A stretch of DNA of 64,000 nt from Ficedula albicollis (GCF_000247815.1 NC_021676.1:5533998-5597997); one strand, 5' to 3'; shown: positions 28,890-51,600, counted from the first letter of the stretch. The notes: generated by a model not told the origin, from the sequence alone. Program-made: numbers and translations.

Positions 28890-30200
28890 GCAGGAGCTCT
28901 GTGGTGCCGTGGGTAGAAAGGTGAGTTTGGCAATCACAGGGCGCCGGGCTGTGTGTCCAGAGGCTTTAACCAGGTGACCAGAGGGACACCAGCCCTGCTG
29001 AGGGGAGGGGACCTGCTCCAGCGGGGATTAGGAGCGTGGAGAGGAGCTGGTGGTCCTGGAAGAGTCACACAGAGGGTGGGGCACTGTGGCTGTGCTGGCA
29101 GGTTGCTGCTCCTTGCAAAGTCCTGGCTGCTGGTGCTGGCAGGGGCTGAATTCCTCTGGGAATGGCTCTTGCTGCATTCCCCTGGGAATGGTAGCGTCCA
29201 CGCTGGGGGAATGTCACAAACACTGCCGTGTGACAGCCTCAGAGCCACCCAAAAATACAATCCTGAAGCTTCACAGCCACCAGACCATTCCTGCTGCTCC
29301 CAGCCCTGGGATGGGCACTCTGCCCCCTGCCCAGGGAGCCGGGAGCGCTGCCTGGAGAGGACTGAGGGGGAAAACGACAAAAAAGGGAAATAGGAGCAGC
29401 AGGGAGCCAGCACTGAGGTGGGGCCTCAGGCCAACAGCCCAAGGAACAGGGAGAATATTCCCACATGGAATAAATCCCTGCAGCTACTCCTCAGGATCCA
29501 GCTGTCCAGAGCCACTCCTAGGAAGTGCTGGCTAACATCAGTGTAGGAAAGGGATAAACACACCTGCGGGATTGTGGTGGGAACGTTAGAAACATTTCCT
29601 GGGAGATTTGGAACCCATAAACCCCTCCTGTGAAAGGGAGGGACACAGCACCTGGGAGAAAGAACCACAGTCCCTGCAGGCTCCCTGGGTGTGGATCAGC
29701 TCTGAGGGCAGGGATTGCTGCACAAAAAACGTCTCAACTCCTGCAGCCCAGCTGTGCTTAAATCCTGTTAACAGGAAGGAAATCCACCACATTTCTACAG
29801 AACCCCACTGTCCAGCACACAAAGTGCCAGCCATGCTTTGCTTTTCCACCCCAGTATTTTACCAGGTTGGGAACAAGTCCATCCACAGCTACCAGCTCTC
29901 ACTGGGCACTTCCAGAGGCTCCAGCTGTGATTCCTCACCTTCCTGCACACACCTGCTCTGTGTCAGCTCAGTGCCAGGTGTGTCCTCTTCTTCCTCATTT
30001 AGTAATGGTACCAGAGAGATTCAGAGAGTTTTCCCCCATTCAGGGATTGTTCTAGAGGGTTTCAAAGCACACTGACTACTTTCTCTTGGAATATGGCACC
30101 ATTTATCCCAGATCAGTCCCTTGTGGGCTCCATGAGAGCATCCAGGGTTCACCCCCTGGAAAAGCTCCCGATGAAGAGCAAGAGAATTTCACAGCAAGAA
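28890..30200. other. Intergenic region between the acyltransferase and IGBP1
   Basis: Both flanking genes are on the minus strand, so this holds the acyltransferase promoter and the end of IGBP1. I see no conserved coding exon, TATA box or known repeat. Confidence 0.4.
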
Positions 30201-30219
30201 TCAGGCAGCACAAAGAGAG

Positions 30220-30225
30220 TTTATT
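30220..30225 (-). terminator. IGBP1: IGBP1 poly(A) signal
   Basis: AATAAA on the minus strand lies about 350 bases past the stop codon, giving a compact 3' UTR. Confidence 0.65.
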
Positions 30226-30573
30226 TTGCTTAAAATAGAGAGGAAAAAAAATAAATATATCCACCCACAATACAAAGAGCAGTTTCCAAATCCATGGAGC
30301 TCCCCTTGGAGGCTGCCTCCACCTGGGAGGGCAGAGGGAGCCTGACCCTCATGGAGCTGCCCCTCAGAGCTCTGGGGCACCCCCCAAACACGACCAGTGC
30401 CCCCAGTCTGACATGGAATGCAAACCAAAGCACGGGGGTCACGTGTCCTCCTGCCATCCTGTCCCCTGTCCATCCAGGGAATGCCTGGATGCTCCACCTA
30501 TGTACATTGTATTTCCTCCCCCCTCTCCAGGCTGTTCTCCCAGGATCTCCAGGCCCTGCTGGCAGCCAGAGCA

Positions 30574-36831
<6,258 letters not shown>

Positions 36832-36841
36832 GGGCCGGGAA

Positions 36842-37030
36842 CGGCGCCGCCGCCACTTCCGGCGCGGTCCGGCGCGACCGTACCCGCCCCGGCCGCCATC
36901 TTGGGGAGGTCACTGCCATAGCCACACCGTGGGGCGACATCTTGGGGAGGTCACGGCTAGAGCAACAGCGGGCGCCATCTTGGGGAGGGCACAGTCACAG
37001 CCGGGGCGCGGGTGCCGCCATGCTGGTGAG
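36842..37030 (-). promoter_or_regulatory. IGBP1: IGBP1 promoter with repeated YY1-type sites and an ETS site
   Basis: Upstream of the IGBP1 ATG is an ETS core CACTTCCGG (about 36853). Three repeats of CCATCTTGGGGAGG-type sequence (36892, 36934, 36972) read CCAAGATGGCGGC or close variants on the minus strand, the classic YY1 motif. A fourth GCCGCCATG lies at about 37013. The region is TATA-less and CG-rich, typical of a housekeeping gene. Confidence 0.6.
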
Positions 37031-37090
37031 GGCAGGCTGAGGGGCAGTGGCCCCGGTGGGTGCCGTGATGGCCCCGCGCTCGCCCCGCGG

Positions 37091-37183
37091 CCGTGGAGTC
37101 CCCCGGGATCCCCGCGGCGGGCGGGGGGGGGGGGGGGGGGGGGGGGGGCCGTGGAGGCCCCCGGGATCCCCGCGGCGGGCGGG
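37091..37183. repeat. 35-bp direct repeat split by poly-G (26 bases)
   Basis: The unit starting CCGTGGAG and ending CGCGGCGGGCGGG occurs at 37091-37125 and 37149-37183 with one difference. A G run (37123-37148) separates the copies. Confidence 0.92.
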
Positions 37184-37954
37184 CACCGCGGGCAGGAGCG
37201 GCTGGGGCGGCTCACAGGCCTCCAGTGCCCTCATGCTTTTCCCTGCCAGGTCCTGCCTGGCGCACCGGCCCGCACAGGTCCTGGCAGGGAGCGCCGAGAT
37301 GGAGTCTGGGAAAGTGGAAAAAAATGTCGATAATTAGATAAATTGGCAGAAAACATCCGTTTTCCCGCTTTATCAAAGGAGTGCACAGTGGAGATCCTTG
37401 ATAGGACAGTACTGGATGTCAATAAATATAAATTTATTTGTTTAAGCACAACACTTCCTATTCTTCTCTATTTTTTCTGCAGTACAAGCGGAACACGGGA
37501 ACTTTCTCTCTCTCTCTCTTTTTTTTTTTTTCCCTTCATTTATTTTGCTCCTAAAATCTCTAAAATTCAACCAGGCGTTAAGGTTAAATCTGTGCTTTTT
37601 ATGAGCAGGTTATTTCCCTTAGAAATAAAGGTGATTGACCTGGCTGTGAGCAAAGTATTGATGTAGCAACCACTACTATTGCTCCTTACTCCTGAGTAAT
37701 TCTAACTCAGCCTCTGAGGATGACTCAGTTTACGATTTATTCTGTTTATTTTCCTCGTGCCCGTGTCAGATTGTGCAATGAATTGTTACTCACAGAGCTG
37801 CGTGCTGCGAGTCCTCCAAACCCGTCTGGCTCCAGGTCTGGCTGATGGGAGGATCTCCTGGACATTCCCAGTGGGATGGCAGCCCCAGGGTGGTTCATGG
37901 CCACGTCAGTGTCTGCTCTGCTCCTCAGGCTCCCTCCCTGCTTCAATGGTTGCC

Positions 37955-38185
37955 CAGCCTGGGAGAAATCAGATCCTTCCCTGTGAGAATGTGGATGCCC
38001 CGGAAAGGTTTTCCCAGAGGAGCTGTGGTTGCCTCATCCCTGGAAGTGTCCAAGCCCAGGTTGGATGGGGAATGGAACAACCTGGGATAGGGGAAGGTGT
38101 CACTGCCCAGGGCAGAGAGTGGAATAAGCTGGGTTTAAGTCCCTTTACCAAACCATCCAAAAATTCCATGATTCCAAGGGATGGA
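37955..38185 (+). mobile_element. CR1 LINE 3' fragment
   Basis: CR1 phrases TGGAAGTGTCCAAGCCCAGG, TGGAACAACCTGGGATAGGG and CCAAACCATCC ... TTCCATGATTCC are present in order. Confidence 0.8.
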
Positions 38186-38504
38186 GAGCTGCTTCCCCTC
38201 CAAATCCCCTGCAGCCCCTGCCAGAACTACACCCAAAATTCCTCAGGCTGCAGCTGGCTCCCCCTCAGATCTTATGGCTCTTACTCACCCCTGTTTGTCC
38301 CTGAAGATCCCCACTCGGACAATCCCTGTTTTTGTTTGTCATCCTTAGAGCACCACGACACTGCCGAGCACCCCGGGAACAAAGGAGAACAGAGAGGGCA
38401 GGGTTTTTCCTTAAATACAGGCATTTACTCATGTGTGTGCCTTGTGGTGTGATGGTGCACAGACCAGCCACCCCAAAGGTCACAGCAACATCCCCCAAAT
38501 ATTC

Positions 38505-38640
38505 CCAGCAGTGCAGGTTGGACAGGGCTTGGAGCAACCTGGGCTAGGAGAGGGTTCCCTGCTCATGCCAGCTTTAAGGATGAGCTTTAAGGCCCCTTCA
38601 TCCCAAACCATTCCAGGATTCCCTGATTCTGTGAGATGTT
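38505..38640 (+). mobile_element. CR1 LINE 3' fragment
   Basis: GACAGGGCTTGGAGCAACCT and CATCCCAAACCATTCCAGG ... CTGATTCTGTGAG are the CR1 3' end. Confidence 0.8.
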
Positions 38641-40709
38641 GATCCACAGCTGAGCCCTATCCTGGGCTTTCTCCTGCTGCTGGCTCAGCTCTGTGAGCAG
38701 CACAAGGAAAAGCAGGTGCAGGTCCTGATCCACATTCCAGGGCTCTGCAGAAGAAATGTCCCAACATGTCCTTGAACACAGAGCCATCCTTCCTCCAAAA
38801 ACTTAATTACCCACGGTTTGCTGCCCTTGCTCGTATTATGCTCCTGGAATGAGTTATGCAGAATCCCTCAATGAATAGGGAAATAAAAGGAAAAACTAAT
38901 CCAGCAAAATCAAAATATTCTATGAAAATAGCTCGCCTTCCCTCAGACTTTATTGCTTGCACAAATTTCACCAGCAACAAATAACCACGTTCACACCAAC
39001 GTTACTCCCTTAAAACCCCTGGGGGCCAACACAGGGATCATCCCCACTATTCCCACTGCATCCATCCCGAAGCTCCCGGCTCCTGGGGGATGCTCCCAGC
39101 CCTGCAGGTCTCACATCCCTGCTAATTCCAGGTGTGGGCCCCCAGCCCAGCAGCTCCCACCGAGAGCCTTGTCACTGAGCTGTCACCCCCTGCCAGCCTG
39201 ACCCTTTGCACTCTCCAGCCAATTCCGGCGCCTTCCCGTTTCTCCCGCGGGATTCCGGCTGCGCAGGGACCCCTCCAGTCTTTTTCCAGCTCTTCCCTGT
39301 CGGGCTTGGAGTCGAGGAGGGAGAGAAGGGTTGAATTCTGCATATTCAGCACTTGACCCTGCCTTTTCCCAGGCAGAAATTCCAACGGGACCTCTCTAGG
39401 AGGGATCCCGACGGCTCCCCTGGGCATTCCTTGCTATTGTGGCTCCTCTCCTCTCCCCCAGGCGATGTGTGTTTGTAGTTACCAAATGCAAATCACATTT
39501 CCCACCCTCCTGGCTGGAGTTCTCACTCCAAAAGATCCCTCCCGTTTTGTTTTTTCCCTCTCACCAGCTCGTTTTGCAATGCTCGCAGCCCCTCCCGGTG
39601 TCACCTCCCTGTGCTCTGGGATGCTCTGGGAAGTGGATGGAGGGAAGGCATTGAAGCAACCCTAATTTAGCACCTGCAGCTCTCCGCACACAGAAACTGC
39701 GGCTGTTTTGCAGCCTGGCAGCTGAAACTCTTTTTTTTTCTGAGGAATGCGGGGCACTGACCCCTAATTGCATTTTAAAAGGAAAACTCGAGATAGCTTT
39801 TGACCTTGGGCAGCTGCGGTTTTGCCGGCGCTCTCGGAGGGGAGATGGCAGCAGGCAGAGCCAGTCAATGGCACATTAACATCTGATAACGAGGGTTAAC
39901 TCACTCCTGGCACTCAACTTCCAGCCCCTGCATCCTCCCGAGCCGCCTCTGATTCCTTCCCTGCTCACACAGAAACCTGGAGCACATTAAGGGGAGGGGG
40001 GTGTTTTACAAGAAAAGCTCATGAATTGGTTCCGTGACCCAGCACAGACCATTAAAAATGATGGAATGGATATGGAAATGAGTAATCGTCCAGCTGGGCC
40101 CGGGCAGAGCGCGGCCAACTCCACTCAATGGGAACCAAAAATAAAGTGAAGCTGCTGGAGCCTCCAGGCAATGCAGGGAGCTGCAGGAATCCCATCCTGA
40201 GGATTCCCATCCCATTTACCTGTCCTCCTGGTGCTGTGGAGTCTCTCCAGCACCTGTTTGGACTCATTCTTCCTCTCCCAAGGCTGCACCAGCAGGAATC
40301 TCATCCCATCCGAGCTCTTGGCTGGATTCTGTGCTAAGGGAAATGCGGGAGCCCCCATCCCTGGCTCCCAAACCCTTGCTGTTCACACACACCCTTGGCT
40401 CATCCAGCCCTCATTCCCAAGGATCAGAAAGTAACCCTGGACTGCCACAGTTTCCAGCACCAGCCCCGAGTCCCGGGCAGCTGGAGACCTGAGGAAGCAG
40501 GGGATAAAACAGGAGCTGAGGAAGGCAGGGATCTGTAATTAAAGGCAAAACCCGGGCCAGTGAGAAGTAGAAAGAGCTGAAAGTGAGCTGGTCCTCAGAT
40601 GAGGTTTTATGGACACAAGGCTCTCCTTACAGCCTATTTCTCCAGGACCAGCTCAGAAGGACATAGAGGAAAGATTGTCCTAGAAAACAAGGCTCAGAGA
40701 GTTAAAACA

Positions 40710-40715
40710 TTTATT
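40710..40715 (-). terminator. Possible WNT11B poly(A) signal
   Basis: AATAAA on the minus strand lies about 1 kb past the stop. If used, the 3' UTR would include the tetranucleotide array at 41219-41398. Confidence 0.4.
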
Positions 40716-41218
40716 TAAAAACACACACCAGAATCCCACTTACAGGAAGTACAGAAACACAAGGTTATTTCTTGCTTTCCCAAGGCCAGAATTCCAACAC
40801 ACCTGGTCCTGAGGGTGGAAGGAGTGAGCCAGGAGGAGAGGCAGGAAGGACAAGCCATTATAATTTCGTGTATAGAGTGGGCTCCCACCTCTGACAATGG
40901 GGACAGAAGCTACAGCAATGCCACGGTTGGGTTGTTAACACACAATCAGGGCTGGGTTTGCCAGGCTGCCCGGTTTTGGCAGCCCCCAGGACCTCTCCTG
41001 CCCCTGGTGTCTCTGCCATCAAGGAGAGCAGCACCATCTCCATATAAATGGTCCCCACTGAGATGATGCCAAGGGCCCTGGAGCAGTGTTTTCCCTGAGG
41101 AGGAGTATCCTGGATGAGCCCACAGCAGAATCCTGCTCCCAAAGGAGCTGCCCATGACCCCCTCACCCAAAGCAGCAGCATTCCACCCCTGCAGCCTTCT
41201 CCCAGTGGATAACTGTAC

Positions 41219-41398
41219 CCCCATCCATCCATCCATCCATCCATCCATCCATCCATCATCCATCCATCATCCATCATCCATCCATCCATCCATCATCCAT
41301 CATCCATCCATCCATCATCCATCCATCATCCATCATCCATCCATCCATCATCCATCCATCATCCATCATCCATCCATCCATCCATCCATCCATCCATC
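41219..41398. repeat. (CCAT)n tetranucleotide array with regular 3-base shifts
   Basis: Runs of CCAT units are repeatedly broken by CATCAT, giving a higher-order pattern. It lies about 310 bases downstream of the WNT11B stop, probably in its 3' UTR. Confidence 0.95.
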
Positions 41399-41704
41399 AC
41401 TCCTGCCTTTCAGGCTGCTGTCAGAATCCTCCTGCAAAGGGACAATGGCAGCCCAGGGTGGGGAAATGGGAATGATCAATGGCTTTTCCCAGCTGGACAC
41501 AAAGGGCTGGCCACTGACCAGCTGCAGGAGGGCAGCTCTTTGTCCTGCCCTGAGCTCTGGGTTGGAAGGGATTTTGCTTCCCAAAAATCCCTCAGTCTGA
41601 GGTTTCCCATGAGACACCAAGCCTCCTCCTTGCTGAGGGCATCCCTTGGGATGAGCTCCTGGTGTCCAGCCGTGCCTGGGGGGGTGGCAGGTGGGCTCAG
41701 CCCG

Positions 41705-45000
<3,296 letters not shown>

Positions 45001-45004
45001 GGCC

Positions 45005-45401
45005 GGGGATGGGGCTGGGAACTGGGAACGCGGCTGGGAACTGGGACGGGACTGGGATGGAGCTGGATAGGGACTAGGAACTGGGATGGGGCTGGGACAG
45101 GGACTGGGAGCAGCGCTGGGGGCTGGGATGGGGCTGGGACAGGGACTGGGAGCTGGAACAGGGATTGGGAACTGGAATGGGGCTGGGACAGGGACTGGGA
45201 TGGGGATTGGGAACGGAGATGGAGCTGGGACAGGGACTGGGAGTAGGGCTGGGGCTGGGACAGGGAGCTGGAACAGGGATTGGGAGCTGGAACAGGGATT
45301 GGGAACGGAGATGGAGCTGGGACAGGGACTGGGAGCTGGGATGGGGCTGGGACAGGGATTGGGATGGAGCTGGGGCTGCTCGGCCCCACCACCCCTTTAT
45401 A
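45005..45401 (-). promoter_or_regulatory. WNT11B TATA box and G-rich minisatellite 5' UTR
   Basis: A TATAAAG box (45395-45401, minus strand) predicts a start near 45370. Between it and the ATG at 45000 lies an imperfect minisatellite of GGGACTGGGAnnTGGGGCTGGGACA-like units (about 45005-45385), which would make up almost the whole 5' UTR. In the mRNA it is a C/T-rich repeat with no upstream ATG that I could see. Confidence 0.5.
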
Positions 45402-45409
45402 GCAGCGGA

Positions 45410-48400
45410 GGTGGCAGGTCCTGCCCCCCGGGGAGGGGAACAAAGGCGGTTTCGGTGCCATTCACAGCGTTAGGGACAAGGAGGGGCTGGAGGGAGGTGC
45501 AGCTGTCATTAGCAGTCCCCAAACAGCACCTGGGAGGGGGTGGAGGGACGAGCAGCTGCAGGATGCTCCCCAAGGCCACCACTGACCATGTCCAAAGTGC
45601 CACATCCACGTGGATTTTAAATCACCGCAGGGGTGTGACTCCACCACTGCACTTTCCATGGGAAATTTTCCCTAACATCCAACTAAACCTCCTCTGGCAC
45701 AGCTGGAAGCCGTGTCCCTTGCCCTCTGGGAACAAAGCCCAGCCTCCTGTTTGCACCCACCTTTAGGGTCAGCACAGGCTCATCATTTATTTTTTTTTCA
45801 ATTTTCTTTACAAAAAGCTTGAAAATCACGATTTCCTTGACCCAGGGGAGTGCACACCCCTGAGCTGGCACAGGCACCAGCCCTGAAGTGCCAGCAGGGG
45901 CTGCCCATGGTGCCATGGGAGGGCACCAGGGCTGGCACATGCCTGTCACAAGGTGCATTTCTCAGGATCTCTCCCTCCCACAGGCACAAAACCAAAAGTG
46001 CTGCTTGGAGCCCGCGAGGAACCAGGTAGGCTGGGATTTTCCCACAGTGGGAGGTGACATTTGACAGAAGCCCAGCTGACCCCAGGTTTTGGAAAGGGTC
46101 ACAGGTTAAAACCCAGTTTTTATGCTTTCACTTTCTCCTTGGCTGTGCTACTTCCCCTCTTTCTGGAAGGTGCTTTTCCTTGACAGAACCAAATTGGGGT
46201 TTGGTTGTGACCTCTCACCTTGGCAGGACATGCCTGGATGGTTGATTATTGTCCCCTTGTGACCTTCCTTTGACTTGGGATCACTAAAACCAGGACGCAC
46301 GGCCTGGGTCATTGTCCTTGCCAAAAGATTCCCTCGGGATTTGCATCCATGGCTCATTGTGCTGGAGCAATGGCCCTTGAGGAAGGGTCCCAGGTCACTC
46401 CCAAATCCCAAGCACTTCCAAGGGGATTGTTAAAGGGCAGAGAGGAACAGGGATAAGCCAAGTCTATATTCCCTAAACACCAAACCTGGTGCTTTGGATT
46501 CTGTCCCTTGTGGCTTCCAGCTCATCTCCTCCTCAGGGTGTGGATGGTGTCGTTTTGGGACCTGGAGGAGCTCCAGGACAGCACTGGGGTTGGATGGCAG
46601 CTGGGAGGGCACCCGAGTTCCCAGGGGGCTCCAAAGCTGTGAGGATGGCCAGGAAAAGCTGCTGGAGAGCAGGAATGCAGAGAGGAACCACTCCAGGATG
46701 GGCTGGCGGGAGAGAATTCCCTTCACAGGTGATGAGAGCTGTGATCAGCACCAGGACAGGGGGGCTTAGTCCCACCCCATGCCCTCCTTTGGGTGGCAGC
46801 TCACCCTGGGGACCGGGCAGTGGAAGCAGCGCCAGCACAGGGAGCTGTGCACCGATGTCACAGGCTGCCACCTCCCACCCGAGGTATTTTTACCAATCCC
46901 TCTTCACAGGAAAGTTTTGCAATGACTGAGTAGTAGGAAAAGCACAAACCCTTCCTTTTAAAGCAAAGCCAGCCCTCCTTTGAACGTCAATTCCTCTTTT
47001 TAGCTCAATCCTTGGAACAACCGGGGGGTGAGTGCTAAAAATACCCCTTTCTTCCCCTTCCAAGCTCTGTGGGAAGGAGGGAGGCAGGAGGGGATTCCCA
47101 GCCCAGGAGAGGCTTCCCTTCCCCAGCTGGGGCTGCACGGGCAGGGGGAGACCAAAGGAGCAGGGAGAACATTGGGAAAGGTGTCCCACCCTGGGGACAC
47201 AGGGAGGGGACAGCTGCAGGAGGGGCTAAAGGGGCAGGGCTGGTGCTGGGTCAGAGCTCCTGGGATGAGGCTGTAGGTGAGGGACAGCCAAGAGCCGTCC
47301 TGGAGGGGCAAAGGTTGGTGTCCCTCCCTCCTGGGACTCAGGGGCCAAAGCAAACAGCTGTGAGTGGTTTGTGACCCGTCTGAGCACAGAGTGTCCCCGC
47401 GCACTGTCCCAGCTCCCAGTGGCAGTTCCAGGGACACTCCAGGGGTTCCCCTGTCACCAAACTGTCCCCTCAGGCCCCAGTGACCGCGGTTCCCCACCCT
47501 CACCTACCGACCGAGCCAGCGAGAGCCACATCCCTTTGCGTGGAGGCTGTGCCCGTGCGGGGACAGTGACGCAGGGGGTGGTGACACCGCTCATGTGGCA
47601 CTGACGTTCCAGCTCCTGCCACAGCCCAGGGCTGGGGATGAGACTCCTGCTGCTGCTGGACGCTGGGAGCATCCCTAGGGGCTGGGGACAGTCACCCCGG
47701 GTGGCAGGAGACCTTCCAGCTATGGAGGTCGGCTTTCCTTCAGGGAAACCTTTCCAAAAATCAAGGACAGACACCAAAAACAGGCTGGGGGTGGCAGGGA
47801 CCTGATCCTGCAGAGCCACCTGTCCCCACAGATCCCAAACCTGGGAGCAGGGACAGCAGATCTGCTGTGAGGATACAGCACAGGGTGACACTGTGCCCAC
47901 AGCAGCGTCCCCGTGCAGGCACAGCTGGGAGGGGGGATCCAGCTGCAGAACATCTGGTGACGCTGCAGAGGCTCTGCAAGGCAGGGGGGACCCGGGGGAC
48001 ATGCTCCACATCTGCCACACCTCGGGACGGAGGTCCCAGCCCGGCCAGAGCCCCTGGAGAGGAGGAAAAGTGTCATGAACAACACACCCAGCCTCCCCCC
48101 GGGGCTGGGAAGAGCTGCCAGGGGAGCTGTGCCAGTCACGGAGTGGCTCTGGCAAAAAGGGATAATGGGAAGCAGCCCCACGGATGGGAGGGACGCAGGG
48201 CAGTGTCCTGGAGGTGCCACCACGCCAAAGCCACAGAGAAATCAGCAGGGGCACATCCCAGGCAGCCAGAACACGACACAAGCATGAGAGCAAAAGGATT
48301 CAGGAATGGGTGCTGCAGCAATGTCAAGGAAAAGAAAAGAAATGGTACCTCCAGCAGCCCTCTGGAAGGGGATTTACCTTCAGCTGGGTGAAAGGACTCG

Positions 48401-51400
48401 TTATCTTCCTTATCTTATCAGGACTGGGGAGATTTAGGTTAATTTAGGCTCTGTCTGAACACAGAGGAGGAAAAATGCTCTCCCTGCTCTGCTCAGATGG
48501 GGTGGACTGAAGAGAGGGATCTGCCAGGCTCTTCCCAGGATTTCCTTCAGCTCCTGCAGCAGATGAAGCTCTGGATCATGAAAAGAAAAAAAAAAGAAAA
48601 AAGAGGGAAAAGGGAAAAAAGAAGAGAAAGGGGAAAAGAAAACCTGCTGCAATTGAAGCGAGCTGAGGGAAGGTAATTTCCACCCGGGTTAGTGAAACAG
48701 CTCGGTGGAAATTTTTGATAAAAATCTATTCTTCTTTGAAAATGCAGGTCCAGGGAAATGTGAAGGCTTTCCACTGGAAAGAATGAGTTTTGCTGGATTT
48801 CTCAACCACTTCTCTAGAAAATTTGTCAATGGTCACAACATTTTAATCACTGCTGCTTTTTTTGTCAGACCAAAATTTACACTCCTGCCGCCTTCCAGCC
48901 TGACATGAAAATGCAACATTTTTGGCATCGCCGCTTTATTTGTTCAAAATTTAATATTCCACAGATCTTTTGCCCTCCTTTTGGATGAAGAAAACACTGG
49001 AGATGCCAAGACACGCCTGGGACAGGGAAACCATTTCCCCTAAAGCACGGGAAGCTCCGGATGAGGAGCATTGCAGGACTCGGGACAGACCCCGGGTTTC
49101 TCTTGGCCTCGTGCTGGTTCTGGGGACACAAACGTGGTTTGGTGCCACCTCATTGTCCCCTGGGCCAGCACAGGCTCACCCCATGTCCTGCTCCTGGCCC
49201 AGCTGCTCCTGGGGCAGGGAGAAGGGGACATTGCCCTCGGATTCAATCTTGGCAAATCCATGAGATCACAACCTGGAATCTCGTTTTTCTTTGAGTCAGG
49301 AAAGCACACGGACATCAATAGTGGTGATAACCCATCACCACTGCCCTGGCTCATTTCCCACACCTTCACAGCCCCTCCTCAGCCTGGGAAGTTCTCCCTC
49401 TTCCCTCCCTTACCCTGGGCTTTACAGAATCCTTAGGGTTGGAAAAATCCTCTGAGATAAAAGTCCAGTTATTTTTCTGTGGGGTAAAATCAGCCCCAGG
49501 ATTCTCCCCCCCGTATTTTTAATGCATTTTCCAGCAGCTGCTTCAACCCCCAGAGAACCTTCAGGCTCAGCAGCCGCTGTCCCCGAGTGCCACTGCCCTG
49601 AAGGGGTCAAGCCCTGCCAGCTGCTGCTCTGCGGGGACAGGACGCTGGATAAACACGGCTGGGGACACTCAGGATGCCCGAGGCAGCGCCTGGCACCGAG
49701 TGCCGGCAGCACATGGTGTCCCTGAGCAGCCGGTGGCACTGGTGTCCCCGCCCGTCCCCAGCGTCCCCGCCCGTCCCCAGCGCGGCTGCGAGCGGCAGCG
49801 CAAAGCCAGCGCATCTCCTGCTGGGAAGCACAGCTTGGGAAGGGGTTAAACGAGGAGCAGAGGCCACAAAAATGCACCAGAGACACCCAGTGAAGGCATT
49901 TGGAGCCCTGAAGTGTCCCTGCAATGTCACCGAGCGCTGGGGCAGGAGGGTGGCATCGGGGACGTGCTGAGCTCACCCACCTGGCCCAGCACTTGGTGGG
50001 CACTGGGAAAGTCTGAGCTCACCTGTGGGCACTGGGAAAGCAAATCCCTGCCCCAGGGACAGTCTGAGCTCACCTGTGGGCGCTGGGAAAGGAAATCCCT
50101 GCCCCAGGGAGCTCAGGTGTCACCCAAGAACAGGGGACAGTGAAGGCACAGCAGCTCCTGGGACACTCCATGCCCAGAGCCCAGCTGGCTGTGGCTCCCC
50201 AGGGACATCAGCTGGGGACAGCACTGGAATGGGAGAGGACAAGGACTGTGACTGTGGCACAGAGACTTTTGTGACCCTAGAGGGACAAGGGAACAGGAGG
50301 AGCACCAAGGGGAGTGGGGTGTGTGGGAGCAGGAGATCCAGCATGGGAGGCTGGGTTTCCCCCTGTCCCCAAGGTCCTGCAGGGTGGTGGCACACAGTGA
50401 CAGGCTCCCCTGCCACAGCCACTCACTGTGGTACGGCACAGAGCTCTGCATCAGAGGGAAACTGAGGCAGGGGTAGAAATGTGGGGGCCACCAAAGTCAC
50501 TGGGGGTCCTGCTGTATGCCCAGCAAAGGACAGGAAGCTGAAGCCCTGACATATTTTACACCAAAAATGCCCTTTGTGATTCCCAGTAAAACCATAAGCT
50601 TGAAAGAAAAAAAAAAAAAAAAAAACAAAAAAAGGAAGAAAATGAAGCAATTGGAATTTTAAGTAACTTCCAAGCCCTTTTGTTCCAACAGCTCCAACCC
50701 ACCAGGTGTGTGGAGCCGACTGGGCCCAGCTGGGGACTTCCAAGGTGGAATCAAATGGATGTGAAACATTCAAGGTTTCACTGCAGCTTCAGTTTTATAC
50801 TTCCTGGAGCTGGCCCAGCCCTTCAGGTGCTCGCACTCTGCCCTGAGAAGCTGGACAGGTCACTCAAGGGAGAGATGGACACCACCACACAGTGACAATC
50901 CCACTCAACACCTCCTCCAGCTGCCTTCCCGAGCTGGGGTCTGAGCCCCTGGGTCACGCCTGGCTTTGGGGGGTGCTCAGAGGGTGCCAAATCCATCCAG
51001 GACCATGACCTGGGCAGCAGTTACCTTGTGCTGGCACCAGCTGCCTCTGCCACTGTCACCTTGAGGGTCCTGACACTGAGCAGGGGACACCTTGTGCCAG
51101 CCAGGGACAGCAGACCCCCACTTCTCCCATTCCCAGTGGGTGAGGACAAGACAGAATTCCACCCAGCATCTGCAGAGGGGTGGGCAGGGTCCCACAGAAA
51201 CCCCCTCCTCACCCTGGCACTGCGAGCCACCACCAAGCACCATTCCCAATCCCTCCTGCTTTTTCCTGGATTAGGGAACACTTCAGGAGCGGCAGCAGGG
51301 CCTTAGAGCTATTAAAGCTTCTTAAAGGGGCTGCTGGGCAAGCTGGGAAACACCCAGGTGGCCCAAATGAAGACAATCCCATTGTGATGTGGAGGAAGGG

Positions 51401-51600
51401 GGGTGCTCAATGCAGCCAGCCCAGGGCTCTGTTTCCTGTGCCGAGTGATGGGAATGTGTGATGGCACCCCAAATTCCACATTTAATTTCTGTCAGAGATC
51501 AGAGATCTGGGATCAGAGGGGAAGGGGGAAACTCCCATTGGAGAAGAGGAGGTGGCTCAGAGCCCAGCACCCACCACGCTCCTGTCACTGTGTTCACAAA
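45410..51600. other. Intergenic region between WNT11B and the LRRC32-like gene
   Basis: About 6 kb with no conserved coding exon that I can recognise. It contains a poly-A run near 50588-50625, a purine-rich AAAAGAAAA stretch near 48577-48645, and a 13-bp GCGTCCCCGCCCG-type repeat near 49745. WNT11B enhancers are plausible but not identifiable by eye. Confidence 0.4.

Larger units (their letters stand above)
37190..40690. other. Intergenic region between IGBP1 and WNT11B
   Basis: It contains two CR1 fragments (37955-38185, 38505-38640) and a T-rich run near 37519. I see no conserved coding exon. OTUD6A, which sits near IGBP1 in human, is not present. Confidence 0.45.

Noticed and set aside
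37019..37040. Plus-strand ATGCTG|GTGAGG as the first exon of a gene divergent from IGBP1
   Set aside because: Only two codons before a donor-like site. I found no downstream exon to join, and the ATG is explained by a YY1-type GCCGCCATG motif.
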